Assembly: GCF_019042735.1 (NCBI RefSeq)
Contig: NZ_JAHQCR010000045.1
Location: forward strand, 62,001-126,000
Length of the DNA stretch: 64,000 nucleotides
Direction of reading: 5' to 3'
DNA from: Evansella alkalicola
Lineage (GTDB): Bacteria; Bacillota; Bacilli; Bacillales; Salisediminibacteriaceae
A program made the position numbers and the translations under genes. The stretch's first letter is position 1, and each line of letters begins with the position of its first letter. The notes under the pieces were generated by a model that saw only the letters and a list, made by a program, of their open reading frames with translations, searched no databases and was not told the origin of the DNA. Below are positions 8,289-16,680 of this stretch, piece after piece.

Positions 8289-10013
8289 ATGAATATAATT
8301 GTTACTACACTTAACGCAAAATATATACACACTTGCTTGGCCCTTAGGTTGTTAAAAAGTTATTCCGCTCCCGAGTTTGATGTTGATATGATGGAATTTA
8401 CGATTAAGGATCCAGACCTTAATGTGGTTTCAGATTTATACAGCAGAAATCCTGATGTGATAGGATTTAGCTGTTACATATGGAATGTGGAGAAAACAAT
8501 TCAAATTGTTAAAATGCTAAAAAAGGTTTTGCCAGAAACGAAGATTGTATTAGGTGGACCTGAAGTATCCTATGACACAGAAGAATGGCTTCGTAGAGTA
8601 CCAGAGGTAGACTTTATTGTTAGGGGAGAAGGAGAGGAAACGTTTAAACAACTCCTCACACAAATAAAAACTGATCAAAAGTATGATGGGATTGCTGGGC
8701 TCGGGTTTAGGAAGGGTGACGATATAAAAATGACACCTTCAAGACCAAACTTAGATATCCTGTCCATACCAACCCCATACAGATTTGAAGAAGACCTTCA
8801 GGATTTGGGCAAAAGAATCATCTATTTTGAGACAAGCCGTGGTTGTCCATTTCAGTGTCAGTTTTGTCTCTCGTCCATAGAGGTTGGAGTGCGCTATTTT
8901 AGTATTGAAAAGGTAAAATCTGACCTACTATATTTAATTGAAAATGGGGCAAAAATGATTAAGTTTATTGATCGTACATTTAATATTAAGAGAGATTATG
9001 CAATCGAAATATTTCAATTCTTAATTGATAATCATGGGGGCTGTCAGTTTCAGTTTGAAATAACCGCGGACATCATGCGTCCTGAAGTATTAGATTTCCT
9101 CAACACGAATGCACCAAAGGGGGTTTTTCGGTTTGAGATTGGCGTTCAATCAACGAATGACTTGACCAACGAGCTCGTAAAGAGGCGTCAAAATTTCAAG
9201 AAACTAGCAAGAACGGTCACGATGGTAAAAGAAGGTGGTAAAATTGATCAACATTTAGATTTAATTGCTGGTCTTCCAGAGGAAAACTATGATTCTTTCG
9301 CTAAGACGTTTAATGATGTCTTTGAATTACGTCCAGAAGAACTTCAACTAGGTTTTCTCAAGATGTTAAGAGGTACTGGTATGCGTGCAATGGCTGATAA
9401 ATATAACTATGAATTCATGGAGCATGCACCTTATGAAATCCTATCGAACAACGTCTTGACCTTTGGAGAACTTACAAGGATAAAACGTGCGGAAGATATT
9501 TTAGAGAAATATTGGAATGATCATCGTCTTGATCATACTGTAGAATATCTAATTGAACATTCATTTGGATCACCCTTTGACTTTTTCCAACGATTTGGGG
9601 ATTATTGGGATAAACAGGGTTGGGGAAAAATTGGCCACCAATTCGAGGACCTTTTTCTACGTCTAAAGGAATTTCTAGAATATGAAGGAATTACTGGTAT
9701 GGACGTTATTATTGGCTTAATGAAGGTCGACTATCTCTTGCATTATAACCAAAAGCCAAGAAAGAAATGGTGGGACTCAAGTGGTGGTAAAGATGAATTA
9801 AACCAATTACGTCAACATACGATAGAAAAGCTCCCAGAATTGCACCGTGATATGAATGAAAAGGTGTTATCCAAACATCTCATAATGGAAGAATTACCTT
9901 TCGACGCAGACAAATTCCTTCAATCAAAGCAACTTACTATGGGGAGCTATCTATTTATAGTAAACTATAATCCAAAGCTGGAAGAAAAGGGAGTTTACAC
10001 TTTAAAAGTATAA
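8289..10013 (+). CDS. B12-binding domain radical SAM protein (DUF4080 type)
   Basis: A 574-residue enzyme with three parts: an N-terminal cobalamin-binding Rossmann domain (about residues 1-140, containing IGFSCYIWNV and VLGGPEVSYD), a radical SAM domain with the cluster motif CPFQCQFC (about 188-195), and a C-terminal region typical of DUF4080 proteins. B12-dependent radical SAM enzymes often methylate unactivated carbons. The canonical His of base-on cobalamin binding is not evident, as is usual for this class. The start chosen is the ATG with GGAGG eight bases upstream rather than the in-frame ATG at 8274. Substrate unknown. Confidence 0.85.
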   Translation: MNIIVTTLNAKYIHTCLALRLLKSYSAPEFDVDMMEFTIKDPDLNVVSDLYSRNPDVIGFSCYIWNVEKTIQIVKMLKKVLPETKIVLGGPEVSYDTEEWLRRVPEVDFIVRGEGEETFKQLLTQIKTDQKYDGIAGLGFRKGDDIKMTPSRPNLDILSIPTPYRFEEDLQDLGKRIIYFETSRGCPFQCQFCLSSIEVGVRYFSIEKVKSDLLYLIENGAKMIKFIDRTFNIKRDYAIEIFQFLIDNHGGCQFQFEITADIMRPEVLDFLNTNAPKGVFRFEIGVQSTNDLTNELVKRRQNFKKLARTVTMVKEGGKIDQHLDLIAGLPEENYDSFAKTFNDVFELRPEELQLGFLKMLRGTGMRAMADKYNYEFMEHAPYEILSNNVLTFGELTRIKRAEDILEKYWNDHRLDHTVEYLIEHSFGSPFDFFQRFGDYWDKQGWGKIGHQFEDLFLRLKEFLEYEGITGMDVIIGLMKVDYLLHYNQKPRKKWWDSSGGKDELNQLRQHTIEKLPELHRDMNEKVLSKHLIMEELPFDADKFLQSKQLTMGSYLFIVNYNPKLEEKGVYTLKV

Positions 10014-10043
10014 GCCATTTGTGGCAGGAAAGGGGAAGTTAAC

Positions 10044-10958
10044 TTGTACAAGATTGCTTTTTTCATGATCATTTTAGGCGCAGCTTTATGGGGAACAATT
10101 GGACTATTTGTTCAAGGTCTTTACGACTTAGGTTTTTCTCCAATTGAAGTTGTCACTATACGAGTTACAGTCGCCTTTCTTGCCTTATTCTTTTATATCC
10201 TTTTAAAAAAACGAAGCTCCTTACATATTAAAATAAAACATATTCCTTTCTTTTTAGGTACAGGAATATGTAGCATTGTTTTCTTTAATTGGGCCTACTT
10301 TACAGCGATCCAGGAAATGAACCTTTCCATTGCCGCTGTCCTTTTATATACTGGTCCAATGTTTGTTGCAATTATGTCACGTATCTTTTTTAAAGAACTA
10401 TTCACTCCCCAAAAATTGATTGCCCTTTGCACAACCTTTATTGGTTGTATATTAGTTATTCAATTGTTCCCATTAAATACATCGACCCTGTCTCTATATG
10501 GTGTACTAGTGGGATTAGGTTCTGGTTTTGGTTACGCACTATACAGTATTTTTGGAAAAGCAGCATTATCTTCCTATTCCTCATTAACAACTACATTATA
10601 TACTTTTCTAGTTGCTACATTAGCTTTAGTGCCAACTAGCGGTTTAGTAATGCAAGGGACTGGTCCATGGAACCTAGAGGCTGTCATGATCAGTTTAGGA
10701 TTAGGTATTATTCCAACAGTTATTGCTTACTTATTGTATACAAGTGGATTAAATAAAGTGGAAACGAGTAAGGCTTCCATCGCTTCAACGATTGAGCCTG
10801 TTGTGGCCGCGCTTATTGGTGTTTTCGTATTTCACGATGTTTTATCTCCATTACAAATGCTTGGAATTCTCTTTATTCTATCTGGAGTACTGTTTATTAA
10901 TATGAATGGGAGACTCTTTCAGAGAGACTCTTTAATAAAAAAGAAAGCCGTATCATAA
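10044..10958 (+). CDS. EamA family (DMT superfamily) transporter
   Basis: A 304-residue membrane protein with ten predicted spans in two EamA repeats (about residues 8-142 and 152-290). The second repeat contains the typical sequence IEPVVAALIGVFVFHDVLSPLQMLGILFI in two parts around residues 252-280. Members export amino acids, nucleosides or other small metabolites; nothing shows the substrate. It begins with TTG, preceded by AGGGGAAG. It follows the radical SAM gene by 30 bases on the same strand without an obvious terminator, so the two may be co-transcribed. Confidence 0.85.
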   Translation: MYKIAFFMIILGAALWGTIGLFVQGLYDLGFSPIEVVTIRVTVAFLALFFYILLKKRSSLHIKIKHIPFFLGTGICSIVFFNWAYFTAIQEMNLSIAAVLLYTGPMFVAIMSRIFFKELFTPQKLIALCTTFIGCILVIQLFPLNTSTLSLYGVLVGLGSGFGYALYSIFGKAALSSYSSLTTTLYTFLVATLALVPTSGLVMQGTGPWNLEAVMISLGLGIIPTVIAYLLYTSGLNKVETSKASIASTIEPVVAALIGVFVFHDVLSPLQMLGILFILSGVLFINMNGRLFQRDSLIKKKAVS

Positions 10959-11043
10959 GACACAGCATTCCGAACGTGAGAAGTCAGAGCATACACTTGT
11001 CGAGGAAGAGAGCGTCTCCTCGTAAACTTCCTCCCAACATATG

Positions 11044-11625
11044 CTAACAATTACTTTTAGCGAAATACTCCACTTGCTCTAGCATTTTCTGCCGCTCATC
11101 GTCACTACATTGAATGACGTCTCCAAAATGAAGGCTACCTTTATTTTCTAAGCCACAGAATTGAAACATCGTTTTATCTATTAGATCTAAGAAGTTAGCT
11201 TCAATTTTTTCAGAAATGAGCTGTTCCTTAGGTGTTCCAGTTGTATAAATCATAGCTACTTTTTTCCCGCTCAATAATGGAATTGGGTCCTCCCCTTCCA
11301 ATTCATAAGCAACGCCATAGGAAAATACTCTGTCGATGTAACCTTTACCTATAGCAGGAAACCCACCCCACCAATATGGAAATAGTAAAGTAATATAATC
11401 TGCCTCTTGTAAAAACTGGTGCTCTTTTTTTATATCAATGGAATATTTACCTTTAAGGCTTTCCTTATACTCTTCTATTTGTAATAAAGGTTGAAAATCC
11501 TGTTCATATAAATTCCTGATATTGACCTCATGTCCGAGAGTCTTTAATGTTTTAGAATAAGCATTTAATATGGCACCATTAAAGCTATTTAGTGTTGGAT
11601 GCATATAGATGATAAGATGATTCAT
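11044..11625 (-). CDS. NAD(P)H-dependent oxidoreductase, flavodoxin-like fold
   Basis: A 193-residue flavoprotein of the NQO1/YwrO/KefG family that passes electrons from NAD(P)H through FMN or FAD to quinones or other acceptors. Typical features are the N-terminal beta-strand and phosphate loop YMHPTLNSFNGAI, LFPYWWGGFPAIGKGYIDRVF (about residues 81-101) and the nicotinamide-side segment MIYTTGTP. The second ATG is chosen because AAGGAG lies seven bases before it; the first ATG would leave only one base of spacing. The upstream YtkA-like lipoprotein gene ends 17 bases away on the same strand, so they probably share a transcript. Confidence 0.85.
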   Translation of the reverse strand: MNHLIIYMHPTLNSFNGAILNAYSKTLKTLGHEVNIRNLYEQDFQPLLQIEEYKESLKGKYSIDIKKEHQFLQEADYITLLFPYWWGGFPAIGKGYIDRVFSYGVAYELEGEDPIPLLSGKKVAMIYTTGTPKEQLISEKIEANFLDLIDKTMFQFCGLENKGSLHFGDVIQCSDDERQKMLEQVEYFAKSNC

Positions 11626-11642
11626 GTACATTCTCCTTTCAA

Positions 11643-12068
11643 TTAACTATTTTCATCGGCGTTGTACCCTGTCATATATTCCATGGCCATGTCCCCTTCT
11701 CCATGAACATAAAAGCGCTCTTCAATAACTTTATTTTCCTTTGTAGTAGTAATCTCCACAAGCCATTCCCCCTCCATTGCTAATGGAAGTTCGATTTCAT
11801 AGTTTCCCGGACTCACTTCTATCATCGTCCCTTCCATTGGATGATTCATTCGTTCCATATTCATATAAAAATATACTTGATCTGCTGTAACAGGTGCCCC
11901 CTCTTGATCTGACAAACCTAGGTTAAATGTAATGAATTCACCAGTACGATATGTATTCCCTTCGTTCATAAACTCAATCTGTAGGTCTTCCCCCCTATCA
12001 TTTTGACAGCCTACCATTGTTACTATAAGCACTGTCCAAATTGTCATAAAATAGACTATTTTTTTCAC
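11643..12068 (-). CDS. FixH/YtkA-like lipoprotein
   Basis: A 141-residue protein with a signal peptide and lipobox MVGC, then a beta-sandwich domain (about residues 30-130) of the FixH/YtkA type, with alternating strands such as GEFITFNLGL and YEIELPLAMEGEWLVEI. YtkA-like proteins are often found near copper or redox homeostasis genes. The start is placed at GTG, which has GGGGGAG six bases upstream; the earlier in-frame ATG overlaps that site. It is divergent from the redoxin-ccdA pair and runs into the flavoprotein gene, suggesting a common envelope redox theme. Confidence 0.75.
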   Translation of the reverse strand: MKKIVYFMTIWTVLIVTMVGCQNDRGEDLQIEFMNEGNTYRTGEFITFNLGLSDQEGAPVTADQVYFYMNMERMNHPMEGTMIEVSPGNYEIELPLAMEGEWLVEITTTKENKVIEERFYVHGEGDMAMEYMTGYNADENS

Positions 12069-12162
12069 ATTGAACTCCCCCATCCTTCGATATCATTAAA
12101 CTATATTATAAAGAATTGTTTTATAAAAAGCATGTACACTAATTCTCTTGGGGGGAGATCAA

Positions 12163-12681
12163 TTGAATAAGATAGGAGTTTTATTAATGGTGTTCATCTT
12201 ATTGGGGATGGGATACACCGCATATTCGTTCTTCACTGACAAAGAACCTGGGGACATATCAACCCTAGAACGGATTAATGGAGAAGATTCAATCCAGTTA
12301 AACCATTTTATTGGGGTGAAAAAAACGATTCTACAATTTGTAGCAGTTCCATGTGACTGCTGTAGTTTTTCTATGCCTTTCATTCAGGAGTTTATTCGAG
12401 AACAAGATGAAATTGAAGTGATTACTGTCGTTTTTTATGGTAGAGAACGGGAAATTCTCGATAAATTTGAAAATGAGTATGAGGCAGAGCATCTTTGGGG
12501 TGTGGACTTAAATCGTGACTTAGCAAATCATTATGATGTATCCGTTTCACCAACTTATGTATTCTTTGATGAATCCGGCAATGTATTAGGTAATCACCCA
12601 TATATCATTGGGACTAGCGAAGAACTAGGAAAAAGATACGAAGATGCTTACAATAAATTTCAATCGGAGGAAGCATCTTAA
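12163..12681 (+). CDS. Membrane-anchored thioredoxin-like protein with a CDCC active site
   Basis: A 172-residue protein with one N-terminal membrane anchor (about residues 3-22) and a thioredoxin fold. The active-site position reads VPCDCC, a CxxC with an extra cysteine inside it, and the cis-proline loop is probably VSPTYVFFD. It should act outside the membrane on thiols or on a metal such as copper. The start is the TTG preceded by GGGGGGAG; an upstream in-frame TTG lies before that site. Its stop overlaps the ccdA start (TAATG), so the pair are translationally coupled and CcdA is its likely electron donor. Confidence 0.8.
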   Translation: MNKIGVLLMVFILLGMGYTAYSFFTDKEPGDISTLERINGEDSIQLNHFIGVKKTILQFVAVPCDCCSFSMPFIQEFIREQDEIEVITVVFYGREREILDKFENEYEAEHLWGVDLNRDLANHYDVSVSPTYVFFDESGNVLGNHPYIIGTSEELGKRYEDAYNKFQSEEAS

Positions 12682-13370
12682 TGGATATATGGTTTGCATT
12701 TGCAGCAGGATTTCTATCCTTCACATCAGCATGTATACTTCCGTTAATTCCAAGCTATATGGCAGTAATTACAGGCCTATCTGTCAATGATCTAACTAAT
12801 TCTAAAGTGGAAAGATTTAAGGTTATGCCAAGGTCTATCGCCTTTGTAGTTGGCTTAATTATTCCATTAATGCTGATAGGAATGGGGGCAACAGCAGTGG
12901 GTGCCATTTTCACTCCTGCCTTTTCCACATTCCTATCTCAATTCCTAGGATTTATCGTCATCATTTTTGGTCTTCAATTATTGGGTCTACTAAACATTCA
13001 ATTATTTCAACGGGAAGTAAGATTTCAGCGATTTTTCCAACAAAAAGGTGGTCTATTTAGTGTTACCTTGATGGGGATGGCTTTTGGTTTCGGGTGGACC
13101 CCTTGTATTGGACCAATGCTTAGTTCCATTCTTATCTTGGCAACAGATTCAGAGACTATTTGGCAAGGCGGGGGATTATTACTTATATATGGGCTAGGAT
13201 TAGGGATTCCCTTTATTTTAATAGGTTTACTTAGCTCCATTAGCTTAAAGTTTTTAAGATTCCTTCAGCGTCATGTTAAAGTTCTTTCTGTTATTAGTGG
13301 GCTCTTATTAGTTGTTTTAGGCATTCTATTAGTTACAGGGAATATGGCGTACATTACACCGACGCTTTAA
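12681..13370 (+). CDS. ccdA: CcdA family thiol-disulfide transporter
   Basis: A 229-residue protein with six predicted membrane spans. CcdA carries reducing equivalents from cytoplasmic thioredoxin to extracytoplasmic redoxins. The two conserved cysteines lie in SACILPLIPSY near the N-terminus and in GWTPCIGPML near residue 138. The first motif has SAC in place of the more usual SPC. The gene overlaps the redoxin gene by one base. No cytochrome c assembly genes are visible, so this copy probably serves the adjacent redoxin. The symbol refers to the family; a second ccdA may exist elsewhere. Confidence 0.85.
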   Translation: MDIWFAFAAGFLSFTSACILPLIPSYMAVITGLSVNDLTNSKVERFKVMPRSIAFVVGLIIPLMLIGMGATAVGAIFTPAFSTFLSQFLGFIVIIFGLQLLGLLNIQLFQREVRFQRFFQQKGGLFSVTLMGMAFGFGWTPCIGPMLSSILILATDSETIWQGGGLLLIYGLGLGIPFILIGLLSSISLKFLRFLQRHVKVLSVISGLLLVVLGILLVTGNMAYITPTL

Positions 13371-13384
13371 GAAAAGCGAAAGGG

Positions 13385-13465
13385 ATTTGGTTATCGGCCG
13401 CAAAAGCTGTCTCTTCCTCTACTAATAAAGCTATGTAGCGTACCCGTCAAGAAAACTAATAATCA
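13385..13465 (+). repeat. Degenerate fragment of the GC-rich dispersed repeat
   Basis: The segment CTGTCTCTTCCTCTAC and the following GTAGCGTACCCGTC match the left part of the fuller copies at 17838 and 34195. The rest is decayed. Together with the next element it fills the region after ccdA. Confidence 0.5.
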
Positions 13466-13510
13466 TATCTATATTGTCAAAAAAACGAGGCCTTTTACAT
13501 GATAGAGGCA

Positions 13511-13793
13511 TGATCAGGTATGAAAAAGAGGAAATCACAAATCTCATACCTGATCGATGCCTGATCTGGTACGAAAATTGGAAAAATCATAATCTCATAC
13601 CTGATCGACGACTGATCTGGTATGAAAATTAGAAAAATCATAATCTCATACCTATTCGCTCATCGGTCCAATTATGGACAAATTGAAGCAAAAACCCTGA
13701 TTTAACTAAAAAAATACTAGTCCAATTAGTTATCTATTTGGACTAGTACTTACAGCAATTTGTGTTTTATTTTCCTCACAAACAGAACTACTT
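13511..13793. repeat. Composite intergenic repeat, copy 1 (three 51-bp hairpin units plus a hairpin)
   Basis: Three tandem units start at 13511, 13562 and 13613. Each opens with TGATC(A/T)GGTA(T/C)GA and, except for the decayed third end, closes with TCATACCTGATCG, so each unit can fold as a stem of about 12 pairs. They are followed by CTCATCGGTCCAA and by a second dyad, TACTAGTCCAA/TTGGACTAGTA (13715-13748), and end near CCTCACAAACAGAACTA. A second copy with the same order is at 31102-31370. No gene is seen in this stretch. Confidence 0.85.
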
Positions 13794-13832
13794 ACTCTCT
13801 TTTTTACCACCTATTATTTCTGTATAGTATAA

Positions 13833-14711
13833 TTAATATTTTTTCCTATAAAGGCCTGTTTTCACGAATAAGTAAGGCGCACCAAATATTCCCCATAATC
13901 CAATCAGTGCATAGCGTAAACCATCAAACAGTGCCATTTCAGGGAACAGTACTTTGAGACCTGTCTGTAATACAAAAATCACAATTATCCCTATTACATA
14001 GGCACTTATTCTCTTAAGCCACGACTTTGGAATTTCCATCTTAATATACTTTTGTTCTAGGAAAAAACCGATACCTGCTCCTAATAGAAACCCACCATAA
14101 CTAAATCCTTCAGAATCCCGGAAAACGACCATCATTATTAATGGAACCACGATGGCAAGTACTAACTTCCACTTCAAAGGTAACGAAACGATTTTTTCCA
14201 CAATAATATGGTAAATAGTAATAATAATTGCAGCAATAGCGACACCGGCTAAGATATCTAATGGCCAATGGACACCTGTAAAAAGACGAGCCACTGCAAT
14301 CAAAAATATAAGTAAACCTGCACTCACCCATACTGCTGGTCTATTGATCCAGTAGGCCATGAATCCCCAAAGGGTTGCAGAGCCTTGAGCATGTCCACTT
14401 GGAAAGCTATCATGGGGAAAATGTGTCCCTACTTCCGCAGAGTAGACATAAAGGGAATTAACTCCTTCAACATAAATAGGTCTTGTAATTGGAAAAATAG
14501 ATTTTAAAAATGCATTAGTATAAACTGAAAATAAAAATACATACAGGAGACGAATTCCAAACGATTTTGAAAAACACCAGTAAACAAATGGAATAATAAT
14601 AAAATAAAAAGTCTCATCCCCTAAAAAAGTAAGTACTCTCGCAACTTCATTCAAGAACGGATTTTGTAGGTTAGTAAAGAAGCGCAGTATCTCTGTTTCT
14701 AGCTCTCTCAA
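13833..14711 (-). CDS. PAP2 family phosphatase
   Basis: A 292-residue membrane protein with an intact PAP2 catalytic signature: KSIFPITRP (motif 1), FPSGHAQ (motif 2) and ARLFTGVHWPLDI (motif 3), followed by several more membrane spans. Such enzymes dephosphorylate lipid phosphates, for example undecaprenyl pyrophosphate or phosphatidylglycerol phosphate, with the site facing outward. I place the start at TTG, which has AAGGGGAG six bases upstream; an in-frame ATG at 14741 would add ten residues but lacks a site. Monocistronic. The long C-terminal hydrophobic part, beyond motif 3, is typical of the larger PAP2 proteins in Bacilli. Confidence 0.85.
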   Translation of the reverse strand: MRELETEILRFFTNLQNPFLNEVARVLTFLGDETFYFIIIPFVYWCFSKSFGIRLLYVFLFSVYTNAFLKSIFPITRPIYVEGVNSLYVYSAEVGTHFPHDSFPSGHAQGSATLWGFMAYWINRPAVWVSAGLLIFLIAVARLFTGVHWPLDILAGVAIAAIIITIYHIIVEKIVSLPLKWKLVLAIVVPLIMMVVFRDSEGFSYGGFLLGAGIGFFLEQKYIKMEIPKSWLKRISAYVIGIIVIFVLQTGLKVLFPEMALFDGLRYALIGLWGIFGAPYLFVKTGLYRKKY

Positions 14712-14784
14712 ATAAATCTCCCCTTCCTTCATATCTCCCATTATACTTATTCCAATAATTCTTTGTATAGTAATTTTTTTCTAC

Positions 14785-15024
14785 TAGCCTGGAGCGAGTT
14801 CAATTACATCTTGTGTAATTTACAATAGACTTCCACAATTAAAATTTGCACCATGAGAATGAAAATATTACTAATTTAGTAATTGAATGAGCAGAGGGCA
14901 CGAGACTCCTGCGGGATCAAAGGCAGGGGTGAGACCCCGCAGGTGCAAAGCGCCGAGGAGGCTCACCAGCCGCCCGCGGAAAGCGAGTAGCCTGGAGCGA
15001 ATTCAATTACATCATGTGTAATTT
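14785..15024. repeat. Dispersed GC-rich repeat bounded by direct repeats
   Basis: A near-perfect direct repeat (TAGCCTGGAGCGA followed by TTCAATTACATC and TGTGTAATTT) lies at 14785-14822 and 14988-15026. Between them, from about 14885, is the right part of the GC-rich repeat: CTCCTGCGGGATCAAAGGC, GTGAGACCCCGCAGG and GAGGCTCACCAGCCGCCCGC. This fills the region between the PAP2 gene and the next gene; no coding region is seen. Confidence 0.8.
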
Positions 15025-15116
15025 TACGTTAGCTTATTATTTTACAATTTTTTTATTTTCAACTTCCTATGGTACAATATAGTATGATTTTATCGACTTA
15101 AACGGAGGAATTCGCT

Positions 15117-15632
15117 ATGCACTGGCTTTATTTATTTACAAGTACCATTTTAGGAGTTATAGCCATCTATCACCTGTTTGCTCATAAACGTAGAGAAACA
15201 ATGCAAGATTATGTCATTTATGAACTTAAGGATAAGCGAAAGTTAGGTACAAGCTCGAAGACGTATAAATTTTCCATATGGTCTTCCTACATCGTCCTCA
15301 TTCTAAACCTATTTATCATTATTGAACTATTTAGGAGTTTTCAAACTGCAACGATTCTCTTTCTAATCATCCTCCCCCTCGGCCTTTTCGTTCTTATTAC
15401 ATTAGACCGCGTGTTTGAAGTACGGGGAAATGCACTGATTTTTGCTGGTTATCATACACAATGGGGAAAAATTAGAAGTATTAAATGGGGAAAACAAAGA
15501 GCTCACCGTACAAAATTAATTATGGAGCTTGATAAGGGGACGAAAATTAATACAACCATTGCCAATGAAGAAAAAGAAGAATTAGAAAGTTTGTTATCAA
15601 ATTATGTTTATTTTGAGAAGGAGAAAAAATAA
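15117..15632 (+). CDS. Membrane protein of unknown function
   Basis: A 171-residue protein with an N-terminal membrane segment (about 3-21), two more closely spaced segments (about 56-73 and 79-97), and a C-terminal soluble part (about 100-168) containing WGKIRSIKWGKQRAHRTKL. This layout, two spans followed by a small PH-like or DUF5673-like domain, is common among small Bacillus membrane proteins, but I do not recognise the family with confidence. The start has CGGAGGAATT seven bases upstream. Monocistronic, followed by a hairpin at about 15697-15750. Confidence 0.7.
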   Translation: MHWLYLFTSTILGVIAIYHLFAHKRRETMQDYVIYELKDKRKLGTSSKTYKFSIWSSYIVLILNLFIIIELFRSFQTATILFLIILPLGLFVLITLDRVFEVRGNALIFAGYHTQWGKIRSIKWGKQRAHRTKLIMELDKGTKINTTIANEEKEELESLLSNYVYFEKEKK

Positions 15633-15696
15633 ATGTTAGAAAGTGGAAAAATTGAAAGATAAACATAATGAGCAATGAGCTCGATTGGGGTAAAGG

Positions 15697-15750
15697 TAGA
15701 GCAAACCGCCATTATAAGTTGTTATTAAAGACAGTTTGCTCACTTTTCCT
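15697..15750 (+). terminator. Probable intrinsic terminator
   Basis: AGAGCAAAC and GTTTGCTC form a stem followed by a short T-rich stretch, between the converging membrane-protein and pcp genes. Confidence 0.6.
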
Positions 15751-15771
15751 AATTGCAATAGAGCCAACAAC

Positions 15772-16401
15772 TCAGTTTTCTGATTGAGACAAATACTCTA
15801 ATATTAATTCCATTGCCCTTTCTTGGACTGTGATATCCATACTAGGTATGCTTGGCTTTTTTAGTACCATTTCAGGTGTAGCTGGAACATGAACAAAGCC
15901 AGCTTTCATTTCTGGAAAATTATTTTTTAAGTGAAGTAAAACACTGTACATAGTATTGTTACAAATATATGTACCTGCAGTATTGGAAATTTGAGCTGGA
16001 ATGCCATTATTAGATAGCAATTGTACCATCTCCCTAATTGGAAGAGTGGAAAATAGTCCATCAGGTCCACTTCGCTCAACTGGACGATCTGTTGGCATGT
16101 CGCCATGATTATCCCCCGACTTCCCTTCCCCAACTGTATCCTGTATATTGATAGCAATTCTTTCAGGAGTAATTGCTGATCTACCTACTGCAACACCAAG
16201 TGATAATACAAGATCTGGTTTTATTTCATTGATATACTCGATTAACTCCGCTGCACACTGATTATACACAACAGGTAGTATTATTGTATTAATCTCTAAG
16301 TTTGGAATACTCTTTGAGTTCAATCTTTCTATCAATTCCATCGTGGGGTTTGTCTTTAAATCTCCAAAAGGTTCAAATCCACTAATCAAAATCCTCTTCA
16401 T
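15772..16401 (-). CDS. pcp: Pyroglutamyl-peptidase I
   Basis: A 209-residue cysteine peptidase (family C15) that removes N-terminal pyroglutamate from peptides in the cytoplasm. The N-terminal signature ISGFEPFGDLKTNPTMEL, the glutamate region around IAINIQDTVGEGK, the catalytic cysteine in GTYICNNTMYSVLLHL, and the histidine in AGFVHVPATPE are all present. The start is the ATG preceded by GAAGGGAATATAAT; an upstream in-frame ATG at 16428 is less well placed. Length is normal for the family. It stands alone. Confidence 0.93.
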   Translation of the reverse strand: MKRILISGFEPFGDLKTNPTMELIERLNSKSIPNLEINTIILPVVYNQCAAELIEYINEIKPDLVLSLGVAVGRSAITPERIAINIQDTVGEGKSGDNHGDMPTDRPVERSGPDGLFSTLPIREMVQLLSNNGIPAQISNTAGTYICNNTMYSVLLHLKNNFPEMKAGFVHVPATPEMVLKKPSIPSMDITVQERAMELILEYLSQSEN

Positions 16402-16680
16402 ATTATATTCCCTTCTTTCCATAATCACCTAGTATTGAATCCTATTCAGCATTGATGTTATTGATGTTCTACTTAAACTAATTTGAATATTGATGGATAC
16501 TCTTCAAACTAAATGCTCATCAATCTATTCTTAAATTTTATGCTTCAGCTAAAAAGTTTGCAAATTGTTCGTCTTTTTGTCATCTTTTCTGATTAGAAGC
16601 ATGCTACTCTTATTATATATATAAATAATCTTACAGGGGAAATGCAAAAACACCCACTGCTTAGTAGAGGGGGAAAATAG

